Source of the DNA: CAZHMN01 sp964533705
GTDB lineage: Bacteria; Electryoneota; B3-LCP
DNA length: 64,000 bases
NCBI GenBank assembly: GCA_964533705.1
Contig: CAZHMN010000003.1
Location: 22,218 to 86,217, forward strand
Reading direction: 5' to 3'
The position numbers and the translations under genes were made by a program. Under the pieces are notes generated by a model, which was not told the DNA's origin, ran no database searches, and saw nothing but the letters and a program-made list of their open reading frames with translations. This document shows, one piece after another, positions 1 to 8,662 of this stretch; positions within the stretch are counted from its first letter, which is position 1; the number at the start of each line of letters is the position of its first letter.

Positions 1-149
1 AGTATCTCCCCGGTCCCGTCCGTCGAGCCGTCATCCACCACCACGACTCGGCTTCCCGGCGGCATCAGCGGCAAAAGCGATCGTACCGTTGGCAGAGTAT
101 GTTCAATCCCGTTATGCACCGGGATGACGGCATATACCCTGGAGCTCAT
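1..149 (-). CDS. Glycosyltransferase family 2, N-terminal fragment
   Basis: Only the first ~49 residues lie in the window; the gene runs off the left edge. The translation begins MSSRVYAVIPVHNGIE and contains VVVVDDGSTDGTGE, the nucleotide-sugar binding start of GT-A family 2 enzymes (DDGSxDGT). Its ATG shares one base with the TGA of the upstream O-antigen ligase-like gene (TGATG), so the two are probably translationally coupled. This fits a polysaccharide or glycolipid assembly operon. The acceptor and sugar cannot be inferred from this fragment. Confidence 0.85.
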   Translation of the reverse strand, partial: MSSRVYAVIPVHNGIEHTLPTVRSLLPLMPPGSRVVVVDDGSTDGTGEI

Positions 150-1683
150 CAGGCGATTCCTTCAATCTGAAAGATCTTCTCGGTGACTCCCATGCCAATG
201 GCGGCTAACGTAACCCAGTGTACCGTGAGAAAGGGCGAGGCCACCAGGTTGTGGATGAGCATGCCGCCAACACTAATGGCAATGCCCACCACAACGGCTT
301 GATAGAGAGGTTCCTTTATATCTTTCCACTTCTTGAAAACACGGTAGAAGAAGGCGATCATCAACCAGAAGAAAGCGACCGTCCCCATGATGCCCATCTT
401 CAACTGAGTAGCCAGGTAGCCGTTATGGACGCTCGTTCCACCGACGTTTCTCTCATAGTTGGAATTGCCGAAGATTTTGGGCCGATATGCGTTTCCGAGA
501 CCGATGCCCAAGAAGGGGTTCTCCAATATCTTCTCCCAGGCATAGCGCGATTCCAGGTACCGCATAAATAAAGTGTCCTCTCTGAATTTACGGGGAGCCT
601 TTAGAATGGAAATGGAGCGGTTGATCATAGCCTCTTTAATCACGGTGGAATTCAGCACGCTGCTCTGGAGGATGAGCACCACTCCGGCCGCTGCGCCGAT
701 AACCAAAAATGTCATCCGTGGATAGACGATGGCCCGCCTGTGCGCCATGAAGAGCAAAAGAATTGTTGCGCCTAATACCATGACCCAGTAGATGCGAGTG
801 AAAGTCAGTATAAGTCCAAATGAAATAACCGCAATCGCCGGAAGAATCAAGGATCTGCTCCTATTCTTCAGGGCCTTGAGGACATAGACGGCGATCAACG
901 TGTTCAAGGTAAAAAAAATGACGCTTGAACCCGGCACCATCACGCGGGTGATATCGCTGAATTTCTTATGCTGGGTACTCAATATTTCGACGCGGCCGAA
1001 CACGATGCTTACATTATTGCCGAGGACATATTGAGCCAGAATCATTCCTGAGACAATCAGAGCAACCAGCGCCGAACCGACCAGGAGAGTATGCAATTGT
1101 CGTGGTGTCTTGATGTAGTGATACACCAGAAAAAAGATGGATAGATAAATAATAATGCGAAGCTCTATTCCTGCTTTGAACGTCGAGACATTCAAACCCA
1201 TAGTAGCGTATACAAAGGAAAAGATGGCTACGAGGATAATCGTCAATATGGGGTATCCCAGGTGTTTGGGAATAAGGATCATATTGACGGTCACGCGCTT
1301 TAGAACTTGTGCGAGCAACAGGATGATAATGAGTAGGTCGGTCAAAAAGAGATCCCCGATCTGTATGGGTACGGTGCCGAATTCCTGGAGGTCGAACACC
1401 GTTGAGGTGGCAATGAGCAACAACAGAATATACGTCTCGTACCTGCCGGAGATAAAGGCGAGCGTTATGATACCGATGAAAACGAGGGCAAAGGGTTGGC
1501 TGAAATCATCCAGGCTGTTGCGGAAGTAGAAAACCAGACCGAAAAAGNNNNNNNNNNNNNNNNNNNNNNNNNNNNNNNNNNNNNNNNNNNNNNNNNNNNN
1601 NNNNNNNNNNNNNNNNNNNNNNNNNNNNNNNNNNNNNNNNNNNNNNNAAAACCAATTATGCGTTTTTCAGTTTCTATTTCCAT
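149..1683 (-). CDS. O-antigen ligase / Wzy-type polymerase, interrupted by assembly gap
   Basis: Multi-pass inner-membrane protein of the O-antigen ligase/polymerase family, which joins or polymerises undecaprenyl-linked glycans on the periplasmic side. About ten hydrophobic segments are visible. A large loop ends in the family motif GGTSVHNGYL near the C-terminus, containing the conserved His. The reading frame stays open leftward from the gap (1548-1647). Right of the gap an ATG at 1683 starts MEIETEKRIIGF in a different relative frame, so this is taken as the true start and the gap length as nominal. The gene lies 13 bp downstream of the phosphodiesterase-family gene and overlaps the glycosyltransferase start by one base. 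Ligase versus polymerase cannot be decided. Confidence 0.75.
1548..1647. other. Assembly gap (100 N) inside the O-antigen ligase gene
   Basis: A run of exactly 100 N, a standard placeholder of unknown true length. Coding sequence on the two sides (first residues MEIETEKRIIGF and the body of the ligase) is out of register across 100 bases, so the real length is not 100. Confidence 0.95.
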
Positions 1684-1696
1684 CCCGTCATTGATC

Positions 1697-3340
1697 TCAG
1701 AGGTAGCCCAGGCTTTCCAGTTTCTGGCGCACTCCGGCTTCTTCCTCCTCTGATAGATATTCCTTCTCAGCCGCAGTTGATTCGACAGTCGTCCTGGTAT
1801 CGGAAAAAGTGACTTCGGGAATACACTCTTGTAGAACTCGACCGCAGAAATGCCTGGGAACCTGGCAACCCTGCCAGGCCAGTATCGTGGCGGGAATGTC
1901 CAGGAGATGAGCGGCATCCTGCTGGGGAGCCACGTCAGGACCGGCCAGCAGGAACATACCCTGCCGGCGGTGGCAGCCATTGCGGTTCCCGATACTCTCG
2001 TACGCCTTTGAATTCCCCAGCCCGAAATCCGATTGAACCGCGCTGGAGATGGTTTCAATGAGCAGATCTGGGGCGGTGGAATTCTTAGGATCCTCGATAT
2101 CGAATATCTCTTCAGCTCGGTGCACAGCGAGCACGGCGGGCTCCTCGCTCTTATCCAGCGTCTGCCTTAAATCTTCGCGCACGCTTTCATATCGTTCGGG
2201 CGTTACTATCCCGTGAGGTTCACGCCCTTGAAGGTTGATATATACCGGCAGCCACTCTTCACCCACATTACCGACGTAGGCCAGGGTGCCGTGCCAATCA
2301 ATTCCGCCTAAGTCGGTGTACCGCTGACTGCGCATCTTCAGCGCTTCCAGTGAACGTTCCAGAGCCGATCCTTTCATGCCCAGTCGCTTCATTTGCCTGA
2401 GGACGCGGCGCCGTATGGCATAACTCACTCGAATGCCGAAGGAAAGTTCAGTGCTATCACCCTTATTCTCGTAGTCATCTATGAGGCTGAGGAATCCCTT
2501 CTGGCGCAGCCAATCGTTCAGATGCCAGACGCCTTCCACGGGCCCGAATCCATGATCAGATAGCAGGATAACTCGGGCGTCTTCCCCGGCCCAATCCAAC
2601 ATGCGGGCGAGGTATTGATCTACGCTGCGGAAATACTCATCAACCAGCGGGCGGTAGCCAAACTCATCCTTTCCGCTGAGAACGTCCCAGAAGAAATGCT
2701 GCAGTTCGTCAATATCTCTGGCTACCACGAAGCAGGTTTGATAATCGGCATCCTTAAGCAAGTGATCGGTCATTCTTTCGAGGGATCGCTGGGCGGCTTT
2801 AAGTTGCCTAAGGATGAGAAGACGGCCCTCCCGGTTCAACTCCCGGGCTCGGTAAGCGGAACCTTTTTCGATCAAGGGATTCAACTCTGCGGCAAGGTCT
2901 GAAGGATATGTGAAAGCCGATTCGTCGTCCGGAGTGGGGAGACCGGAGACCATTTTCCCTGAAATCGGCCAGGGCGGATATGTCATGGGGATTTTCAGCG
3001 CCAGTACCCTGCCGGTCTGACCCAGTAGATCCAGCAGAGTGGGACGCGGCAGCCAGGTCGCGTTGACAGAGGTTCTCTTTTTTTTCACCGGATGCCAGCT
3101 GAAGAAATCGTAAATGCCATGCTTTTCGGGAGGCATTCCCGTCAGAATGGACGACCACGCTGCCGCCGAATTCACCGGCACCACCGACACTAGATCCCCC
3201 CAGGCGCTCTGTTCGTTCAACTGTGCCAAACAGGGCATTACACCGCGCTTCATCAGCGGTTCGATAACGTCCCAGGTGCCTCCATCAATGCCGAAAATCA
3301 GGGTGCGGCGTTTATTGGTTCTGTTTAGAGCTCTCATCAT
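1697..3340 (-). CDS. Type I phosphodiesterase / nucleotide pyrophosphatase family protein
   Basis: 547-residue alkaline-phosphatase-superfamily protein of the PF01663 type. Metal-site motif IFGIDGGTWDV lies at residues ~15-25 (Asp19). The nucleophile region AAAWSSILTGMPPEKHGI follows at ~60-78, and a second metal motif LLSDHGFGP near residue 260. Such proteins hydrolyse phosphodiesters or transfer phospho-groups; in polysaccharide clusters they often modify lipid-linked glycans, but the substrate here is unknown. The C-terminus ends KLESLGYL, a tail common in bacterial members. No signal peptide is evident. The ATG overlaps the stop of the upstream lipoprotein gene by 4 bp (ATGA), implying coupled translation, and the O-antigen ligase follows directly. 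Confidence 0.8.
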   Translation of the reverse strand: MMRALNRTNKRRTLIFGIDGGTWDVIEPLMKRGVMPCLAQLNEQSAWGDLVSVVPVNSAAAWSSILTGMPPEKHGIYDFFSWHPVKKKRTSVNATWLPRPTLLDLLGQTGRVLALKIPMTYPPWPISGKMVSGLPTPDDESAFTYPSDLAAELNPLIEKGSAYRARELNREGRLLILRQLKAAQRSLERMTDHLLKDADYQTCFVVARDIDELQHFFWDVLSGKDEFGYRPLVDEYFRSVDQYLARMLDWAGEDARVILLSDHGFGPVEGVWHLNDWLRQKGFLSLIDDYENKGDSTELSFGIRVSYAIRRRVLRQMKRLGMKGSALERSLEALKMRSQRYTDLGGIDWHGTLAYVGNVGEEWLPVYINLQGREPHGIVTPERYESVREDLRQTLDKSEEPAVLAVHRAEEIFDIEDPKNSTAPDLLIETISSAVQSDFGLGNSKAYESIGNRNGCHRRQGMFLLAGPDVAPQQDAAHLLDIPATILAWQGCQVPRHFCGRVLQECIPEVTFSDTRTTVESTAAEKEYLSEEEEAGVRQKLESLGYL

Positions 3341-4755
3341 GGCCCCGCTCCTGAAACAGGTTCCAGCCGGAACGGCTCATATTCAACGATTCCTATTGGA
3401 TTGTTGGGTGAGCCGATATCGTGTCCGTCAATGATTCGTAAGGGGATGCCCTCGGAATCTTCGCCATCCCAGTAGTTATTAGGCGCATAGATGATTTCAG
3501 ACTGCTGGCCGGCGTTGCCGTTGGCGTACAGGATGGTTTGCGGCATGTCTCGGAAATTATTGTTTTGCAAATCGGGATAACAACCACCTACTTCGAAATG
3601 AATACCCTCACCACTCGGCTGGGAAAATTCGTTAAACTGCACTGTAGCAAGAAAGCCGCTTTGCGCGTAGATGGCTCGGTTGCCGCCTGAGAAGAGATTG
3701 TGTTCAATCAGAGGTGAGGTGTCACTATCTGACCACAGGCCGTTCTGGCAATCCAGTATGGCGTTGTTGGTGATTTCGGCCTGCGAATTATTCTTTACTT
3801 CAATACCCGCACCGGACATACGCAGGATCAGGTTATTGCTGATCAGCGGATCGGAACTGCTCGCCTCGATACCGTAATTACCGTCACGAAGAATGCTATG
3901 AATGACGGAACCGGTTGCGGCACCTTCAAACAGGATCCCATATGTTAGGGGAACGTCAATTAGGCACTCGCCGATTTGCGCATCGGCCCCTTTCACCCTT
4001 ATTGCGGTGGAGGCTCCCTGGATAACCGCTCCCTCGATGGTGCACTCAGCGGTAGCATATTCAATGCGAATTCCGCCCCAATTCCCGCTGGAGGAGGATT
4101 CTTCGGATTCCATTCTAAACCGAACGGGGTTTGAGGGTGACCCTAAGACCTGCAAACCACCGTAAACTTTCAACTCGAAGTCGCCTTGTAAGAGAACCAG
4201 CACCCCTGGTTCGATCGTCAGGACGACATCCGGGGAAACCGTCAGGTCACCGGTGATCAGGTAAACGTCACCGGATTCCCAGGTGGCTGCATCCAAGTTA
4301 CCGCTGGTTTCCTGCACGGATGAAAGTTGCAGTGTACCGGCGTTCGAATTGGCCTCCAGCGTAACCAGCACGGGTTGTGCGCAGGCGTAACCCGGTGAAA
4401 CCGCATCAACGACGTAGGTCCCTGCAGCCAGATCCTCAAACTGAAAGAGGCCGTCCTCGTCCGTTTGTGCGGTGCTCACCACTTCCTGGGTGTTAGGATC
4501 GAACGACATAAGGGAATAGGGAGAAAAACCGACGGCTGGATAGCTGGACAAGGTCTGCGAAATCTGTTCGTCCTGGTTGGCCGTGAAGAGGTGAACAGTT
4601 ACTTGAGTGGCTTGGTCGCCGGAGTCATAGACAACCGTGCCCTGCAGAGTCATTCCATTCGACGATACGGAAGTCGCCGATTCGCCGCAGCCACCGAGTA
4701 TAAAAAGGCACGTCAGAGCTGCGGCAGCGGTCAGCAAAGATGTGACGCACCGCAT
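3337..4755 (-). CDS. Lipoprotein with carboxypeptidase-like and right-handed beta-helix domains
   Basis: Starts at ATG 4755 (an in-frame TTG at 4767 is less likely), giving MRCVTSLL, a hydrophobic stretch and a lipobox ILGGC, so it is predicted to be a lipid-anchored envelope protein of ~472 residues. Residues ~40-150 look like a carboxypeptidase-regulatory beta-sandwich (LFQFEDLAAGTYVVDAVSPG). The remainder is a NosD/pectate-lyase-like parallel beta-helix with repeated 'ISNN ... ITNNAI ... IEHNLF' turns. These folds often bind or cleave polysaccharide, but no catalytic residues could be assigned. It precedes and overlaps the phosphodiesterase-family gene, so a role in surface glycan handling is inferred. 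Confidence 0.7.
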   Translation of the reverse strand: MRCVTSLLTAAAALTCLFILGGCGESATSVSSNGMTLQGTVVYDSGDQATQVTVHLFTANQDEQISQTLSSYPAVGFSPYSLMSFDPNTQEVVSTAQTDEDGLFQFEDLAAGTYVVDAVSPGYACAQPVLVTLEANSNAGTLQLSSVQETSGNLDAATWESGDVYLITGDLTVSPDVVLTIEPGVLVLLQGDFELKVYGGLQVLGSPSNPVRFRMESEESSSSGNWGGIRIEYATAECTIEGAVIQGASTAIRVKGADAQIGECLIDVPLTYGILFEGAATGSVIHSILRDGNYGIEASSSDPLISNNLILRMSGAGIEVKNNSQAEITNNAILDCQNGLWSDSDTSPLIEHNLFSGGNRAIYAQSGFLATVQFNEFSQPSGEGIHFEVGGCYPDLQNNNFRDMPQTILYANGNAGQQSEIIYAPNNYWDGEDSEGIPLRIIDGHDIGSPNNPIGIVEYEPFRLEPVSGAGP

Positions 4756-5011
4756 ACTATACCCCAACCCCTAAAATCAAACCGAAAATTTCCGCCAATC
4801 CTCCGCAGCAGTTTTTTCGTCCTAAACAAGGCGTTTCTATGATTGACGAAACAATTTACTCCTCCTCAAAATTTATTGCAAGAATTTTCTATTTTTATTT
4901 GACCCACCCTTGATTTGGGAAATTGTTACCTAATTAGAGGAATTATATGACCATCGGCAATATCTGCCGTTTTTGCTAATTTCCGCAGAATGAATTTTCG
5001 CTAAAATGGCT

Positions 5012-5041
5012 TTGAATCCAATCTGTTGCTTTGTATATTAT
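5012..5041 (+). promoter_or_regulatory. Predicted sigma70-type promoter of iorA
   Basis: TTGAAT at 5012-5017 and TATATT at 5034-5039 (16 bp spacer), or TATTAT at 5036-5041 (18 bp), about 60 bp before the iorA ATG. The whole 4756-5094 intergenic stretch is AT-rich and separates the divergent lipoprotein and iorA genes; no other feature was seen in it. Confidence 0.5.
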
Positions 5042-5094
5042 AAAGTTACGCATCATTTCAGCGATTATGACTCCCTAAACCCACGGATCTGCTG

Positions 5095-6960
5095 ATGATA
5101 GAAACGGAAACAAAGCAAAACCGAGCTGAAATTTTACTGGGCAACGTCGCCATCGCCAGGGGATTAGTCGAGGCCGGCTGCCACGTAGCCGCCTCCTATC
5201 CGGGGACGCCCTCATCTGAGATCTTGCCCGGCGTGGTTCGTTTTAAAAAGGAAGAAAAGTTACCCATCTACACGGAATGGTCGGCGAACGAAAAAGTTGC
5301 TTTTGAAACGGCCCTGGCCGCTTCATGGTGCGGCAAGCGAGCGGCGGTGAGCATGAAAATGGTGGGCTTAAACGTCGCCGCAGACCCGCTGATGTCAGCA
5401 GCCTACACCGGGGTGGTCGGCGGCTTCCTGGTCATTGTGGCGGACGATCCCGGCCCTCATTCTTCGCAGACCGAGCAAGACACGCGCATGTTCGCGCACT
5501 TCGCCAAAGTCCCCTGCCTGGATCCAGCCGACCCGGAAGAAGCGCGCCGCATGGTAAAGATCGGATTCGAGCTCTCAGAGGAATTTCGCATCCCCGTCAT
5601 CCTGCGGCCCGCCATCAGGGTGTGCCACGCCAAGCAGATTATCGAATTTCAGACCATCCAGAAGCTCGATCGTCCCGCCCACTTTGAAAGAGAACCCTCC
5701 CGATGGGCGGCGACGCCGCGATACCGGCTCGGTTTGCACCACGAACTAAACGATAAGATTTCTAAAATCCAGGAGAAATTCGAGACATCTTCCGAGTTAA
5801 ATCGCATCTTTTTTGAGGAAGAGAAAAGTGAATTTGGCTTAGTCGCTTCGGGGGTCCCCTGCGCCAACGCGCTGGACATTCTAAAAGCATGGGGAATGCG
5901 CATACCCGTCATGAAAATTGACACGCCCTACCCCCTCCCCGAGCGTAGGGTGGCGAAGTTCATCAAGCGCTTCAAAAAGGTATTGATCCTCGAGGAGACC
6001 GACTATACAATCGAAATGCAAATCCTGGATAAATCCCGGATCACGGGCAGGTTGGATGGATTCGTGCCCCAGGCCGGCGAACTCGTCCCGGAAGTGATCG
6101 CTTCGCTGTTAGGTCGCTTCTTAGGCAGGAAAGAGGCGGAAGATGCCGAAATTGACAAGGCAGTCGCCCAGATGAATAAACCACCTCGCCGCCCCACACT
6201 TTGTCCCGGATGCCCTCATCGAGCCTCTTTCTACGCCATCAAACGAGCCTACCCCAGGGCCATTTTCCCTTCCGACATCGGGTGTTACACCCTGGGAACA
6301 AACCTGCAAGCTGTAGATACCTGTGTGGACATGGGCGGAGCGATCACCATAGCACACGGTTTAGCCGTCGCCCACGCCCAGGATAATATCCGACAACCCA
6401 TCATCGCGACAATCGGCGATTCCACATTTTATCACGCCGGCACGGCGCCGCTCTTAAATTCAGTGTACAACGACGCGCGTTATGTCCTTCTCATCCTGGA
6501 CAATGAAGTTACGGCTATGACCGGATTTCAACCCACACCGGGATCCGGCATCCTGGCGGATGGTCGAGAAGGGCGGAAGATACCGCTGGAGGATGCCGTA
6601 CGCGGATGCGGCGTCAAATACCTGAAGGTCGTAAACCCTTATGAGGTAAACAACCTGATCAATGAAGTAAAAGCTGCGGTCAAATACACCCAACAAGAGG
6701 ACGGCGGTGTCGCAGTCATCATTGCACGCTTCCCCTGCGTGCTACGCAACCCGAGCGTGATCAAGGAAAATCCGGTCAAAGTCGTCGTCACGGATGACTG
6801 TAATGGCTGCATGCTCTGCGTTGACCGGTTTGAATGTCCTTCCATCATAAAAGATGAGGCGAACAACAGAGTGATCATTGACCAGAAAACCTGCGTTCAG
6901 TGCGGAGTATGCGTCGTATCCTGCTATCGGGGGGCGTTAGTCCCTGAGAAAAAAGTATAA
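5095..6960 (+). CDS. iorA: Indolepyruvate:ferredoxin oxidoreductase, alpha subunit
   Basis: 621 residues, full length for IorA. It oxidatively decarboxylates aryl pyruvates (from aromatic amino acids) to aryl-acetyl-CoA while reducing ferredoxin, together with IorB. Domain order: pyruvate-oxidoreductase N-domain (GNVAIARGLVEAGC, SYPGTPSSEI), middle domain, TPP-binding domain (CPGCPHRASFYAIKRA; IGDSTFYHAGTAPLLN), and a C-terminal two-cluster ferredoxin domain (CNGCMLCVDRFECP and CVQCGVCVVSC). All expected cysteines are present. It is transcribed alone; the only iorB in the window is 42 kb away at 49266 beside a molybdenum hydroxylase. Cytoplasmic. Confidence 0.95.
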   Translation: MIETETKQNRAEILLGNVAIARGLVEAGCHVAASYPGTPSSEILPGVVRFKKEEKLPIYTEWSANEKVAFETALAASWCGKRAAVSMKMVGLNVAADPLMSAAYTGVVGGFLVIVADDPGPHSSQTEQDTRMFAHFAKVPCLDPADPEEARRMVKIGFELSEEFRIPVILRPAIRVCHAKQIIEFQTIQKLDRPAHFEREPSRWAATPRYRLGLHHELNDKISKIQEKFETSSELNRIFFEEEKSEFGLVASGVPCANALDILKAWGMRIPVMKIDTPYPLPERRVAKFIKRFKKVLILEETDYTIEMQILDKSRITGRLDGFVPQAGELVPEVIASLLGRFLGRKEAEDAEIDKAVAQMNKPPRRPTLCPGCPHRASFYAIKRAYPRAIFPSDIGCYTLGTNLQAVDTCVDMGGAITIAHGLAVAHAQDNIRQPIIATIGDSTFYHAGTAPLLNSVYNDARYVLLILDNEVTAMTGFQPTPGSGILADGREGRKIPLEDAVRGCGVKYLKVVNPYEVNNLINEVKAAVKYTQQEDGGVAVIIARFPCVLRNPSVIKENPVKVVVTDDCNGCMLCVDRFECPSIIKDEANNRVIIDQKTCVQCGVCVVSCYRGALVPEKKV

Positions 6961-7024
6961 TGGGAAAGAATGCCCACCGAGAAAAAACAGTGAGCCCAAG
7001 GCCTCATTTGTTGTAGCTTTTTTC

Positions 7025-7053
7025 TTGACTTAAATTTACCCGGTGAATATATT
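7025..7053 (+). promoter_or_regulatory. Predicted promoter of first receiver gene
   Basis: TTGACT (7025-7030), 17 bp spacer, TATATT (7048-7053), about 90 bp upstream of the ATG at 7144. It is a close match to a sigma70-type promoter. Confidence 0.6.
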
Positions 7054-7143
7054 AGCAGAGTATTCGCGCCACTTTCCCAGGGTGTTGCTCTGCCTTTATT
7101 ATTTCCTCTAACTTCGGAAGATAAATTTACCATAATCCAATCT

Positions 7144-7557
7144 ATGAACATAAAATCACCCGCTCAACTGAAAGATGCCGGCCTAAAACTTCTGATTGCG
7201 GATGACGAACCCGTTATTCTCGAACAATTAGCAAAGTTAGGTGAGGTACTGGGGTTTGAGGTTCACACTGGAGCTGATGGCGAGGAGGCTTGGGAAGTTT
7301 TCAAAACAGTTTGGCCTGATATAGCCATTTTGGACATCTACATGCCCCGCATGAATGGATTGATGCTTCTGAACAAGATAAAGGAAGCCAACGATAACTG
7401 TATAACGATCCTCATTACCGGATACACACACTATAAACAGCTGGTTCACAAGAATTACATCAAACCAGATGGTTTCATCACCAAGCCTTTTAGTTTAGAA
7501 ACGATGGTGAGAGAGATCGTGAAATTGGCGACTGAATACAAATTGCTGGTTACTTAG
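7144..7557 (+). CDS. Stand-alone response regulator receiver domain protein (1 of 3)
   Basis: 137 residues, consisting only of a CheY-like receiver domain with no output domain. The acidic pocket is Asp20/Asp21, the phosphoacceptor Asp64 (ILDIYMPRMNGL), Thr92 (ILITGY) and Lys114 (ITKPF), all in the canonical positions. A distinctive segment HYKQL ... IKPDGFI between Thr92 and Lys114 is shared with the two following paralogues. No histidine kinase or DNA-binding partner is adjacent. No strong Shine-Dalgarno precedes this ATG. Such proteins act by phospho-dependent protein binding or as phosphate shuttles; the target is unknown. The second paralogue begins 83 bp downstream on the same strand. 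Confidence 0.9.
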   Translation: MNIKSPAQLKDAGLKLLIADDEPVILEQLAKLGEVLGFEVHTGADGEEAWEVFKTVWPDIAILDIYMPRMNGLMLLNKIKEANDNCITILITGYTHYKQLVHKNYIKPDGFITKPFSLETMVREIVKLATEYKLLVT

Positions 7558-7640
7558 GATAAACGGAGGATTTTAATTCGTAAAGGTTCAGCTCGAAATA
7601 GCACGCTCCCGCACGGGGCAGCGTGAGGGGAGGAAGTTTG

Positions 7641-8057
7641 ATGAGTTTAGATGTGTCAGCAAACACGCAGGGGAACCACCCGACTCTTCTGGTTGCCGAT
7701 GATGAAGAAATCATACGAAATAGACTGAAGGACCTGGGGGAGAAGCTGGGGTTCACCGTCTATACTGCTAAAGACGGTATGGAAGGATGGGAGACCTTTA
7801 AGAAAATGCAACCGGATCTTGCAATATTGGACATCTACATGCCACGTATGAACGGTCTGCTTCTTTTACATAAAATTAAGGAAATTTATCCAGAACGCCC
7901 GGTCATTCTCATCACCGGTTTCTTGCACTACGAACAATTGATCCAGAAGGATCGCATCAAGCCTGACGGTTTTATCATCAAGCCATTCCATCTGGAAAAA
8001 ATCGCTAACCTGATGCTGCAACTGATTGAGGATGGTGCAGAGGAATCCGTTTCCTGA
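7641..8057 (+). CDS. Stand-alone response regulator receiver domain protein (2 of 3)
   Basis: 138 residues starting at ATG 7641, preceded by a strong GGGGAGGAAG Shine-Dalgarno 7 bp upstream; an in-frame GTG at 7623 lies before it and is rejected. It aligns with its neighbours without gaps from the DD pocket to the end of the receiver: Asp20/21, Asp64 (ILDIYMPRMNGL), Thr92, Lys114 (IIKPF), and the shared HYEQL ... IKPDGFI segment. There is no output domain. It is probably co-transcribed with the first receiver gene. The transcript appears to end at a hairpin at 8186-8226. Confidence 0.9.
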   Translation: MSLDVSANTQGNHPTLLVADDEEIIRNRLKDLGEKLGFTVYTAKDGMEGWETFKKMQPDLAILDIYMPRMNGLLLLHKIKEIYPERPVILITGFLHYEQLIQKDRIKPDGFIIKPFHLEKIANLMLQLIEDGAEESVS

Positions 8058-8185
8058 GCGGAGTGGCTATCCGAACCGAGATCCAAAAAACCAATTATAG
8101 AAGGAGGATGCGTTGCAGTAGAACCCCGGCGGCCCAGCGCTTCAATTTCAAACTATTGGCCAGGGCCTATAATTCATTGCTGATT

Positions 8186-8226
8186 GTCGGATCAACTACC
8201 GTAGGCACAGGCATCCGACTTTTTTT
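8186..8226 (+). terminator. Predicted intrinsic terminator after receiver 2
   Basis: GTCGGAT (8186-8192) pairs with ATCCGAC (8213-8219) across a 20-nt loop and is followed directly by a run of seven T. The long loop and 7-bp stem make it only moderately convincing. Confidence 0.5.
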
Positions 8227-8387
8227 GCGTCTTGGTTTATTAGGTTATGGGTAGAGCCTCTCATTCAAGATTATTTGCTACTTTTACAATAGGCAAAGAC
8301 GAGGGTACTCACCGAATTGTAAAGTGGGAAAAATATGCCACTAATTCCGCACATGTGCATTATGTATCAGTTTTTAAGATAAATTTT

Positions 8388-8418
8388 TTGAAAAGGATAG
8401 CTTAATTTGTTATATAAT
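8388..8418 (+). promoter_or_regulatory. Predicted promoter of candidate small RNA
   Basis: TTGAAA (8388-8393) and TATATA/TATAAT (8411-8418) with 17 to 19 bp spacing, in a stretch with no ORF. It lies just upstream of the hairpin-rich segment 8426-8575. Confidence 0.5.
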
Positions 8419-8425
8419 GGAAGGT

Positions 8426-8575
8426 TCAATAGACAATCCAAGTCGATCCGAATGAGGCTTGCATGAACGATGCAAGCAGCCTTATCGGGCAGGTGCAAGA
8501 CCTGCAAGTTGAAGGCGCAAGCAAAATAGTATCCATGAAGGAATATTTTGCTCCGCCTTTTATTGTTTTATATAA
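8426..8575 (+). ncRNA. Candidate structured RNA between receiver genes 2 and 3
   Basis: No credible ORF. Three compact hairpins follow a promoter-like site. Hairpin 1 is GCTTGCAT/ATGCAAGC with a 5-nt loop (8457-8477). Hairpin 2 is GCAGGT/ACCTGC with loop GCAAG (8489-8505). Hairpin 3 is GCAAAATA/TATTTTGC (8521-8551), followed by a T-rich tail. GCAAGC occurs twice (8472-8477 and 8517-8522), so the 5' arm GCTTGC could pair with either. The second pairing excludes hairpin 3, a switch-like arrangement. It did not fit the c-di-GMP class I (GEMM) consensus as I recall it. It could be a small RNA or a leader; the third receiver gene also has its own promoter. Confidence 0.35.
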
Positions 8576-8585
8576 TTGTATATCT

Positions 8586-8615
8586 TTGACATAGATGGAG
8601 CACACGGAATATAAT
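8586..8615 (+). promoter_or_regulatory. Predicted promoter of third receiver gene
   Basis: TTGACA (8586-8591), 18 bp, TATAAT (8610-8615): both hexamers are perfect consensus. It lies 48 bp before the ATG at 8663. Confidence 0.7.
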
Positions 8616-8662
8616 CAACCTTAGTAGGCTCATATATGCTTTATTAGACGGAGGGATTTATT

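Noticed and set aside
8063..8254. 63-residue frame after receiver 2, with an AAGGAGG just before an internal ATG
   Set aside because: The Shine-Dalgarno abuts the ATG with no spacer, the composition is not protein-like, and the frame runs through the predicted terminator.
8426..8575. c-di-GMP (GEMM) riboswitch
   Set aside because: The hairpins lack the conserved GEMM-I tetraloop/receptor and core sequences as I know them; kept only as an unassigned structured RNA.
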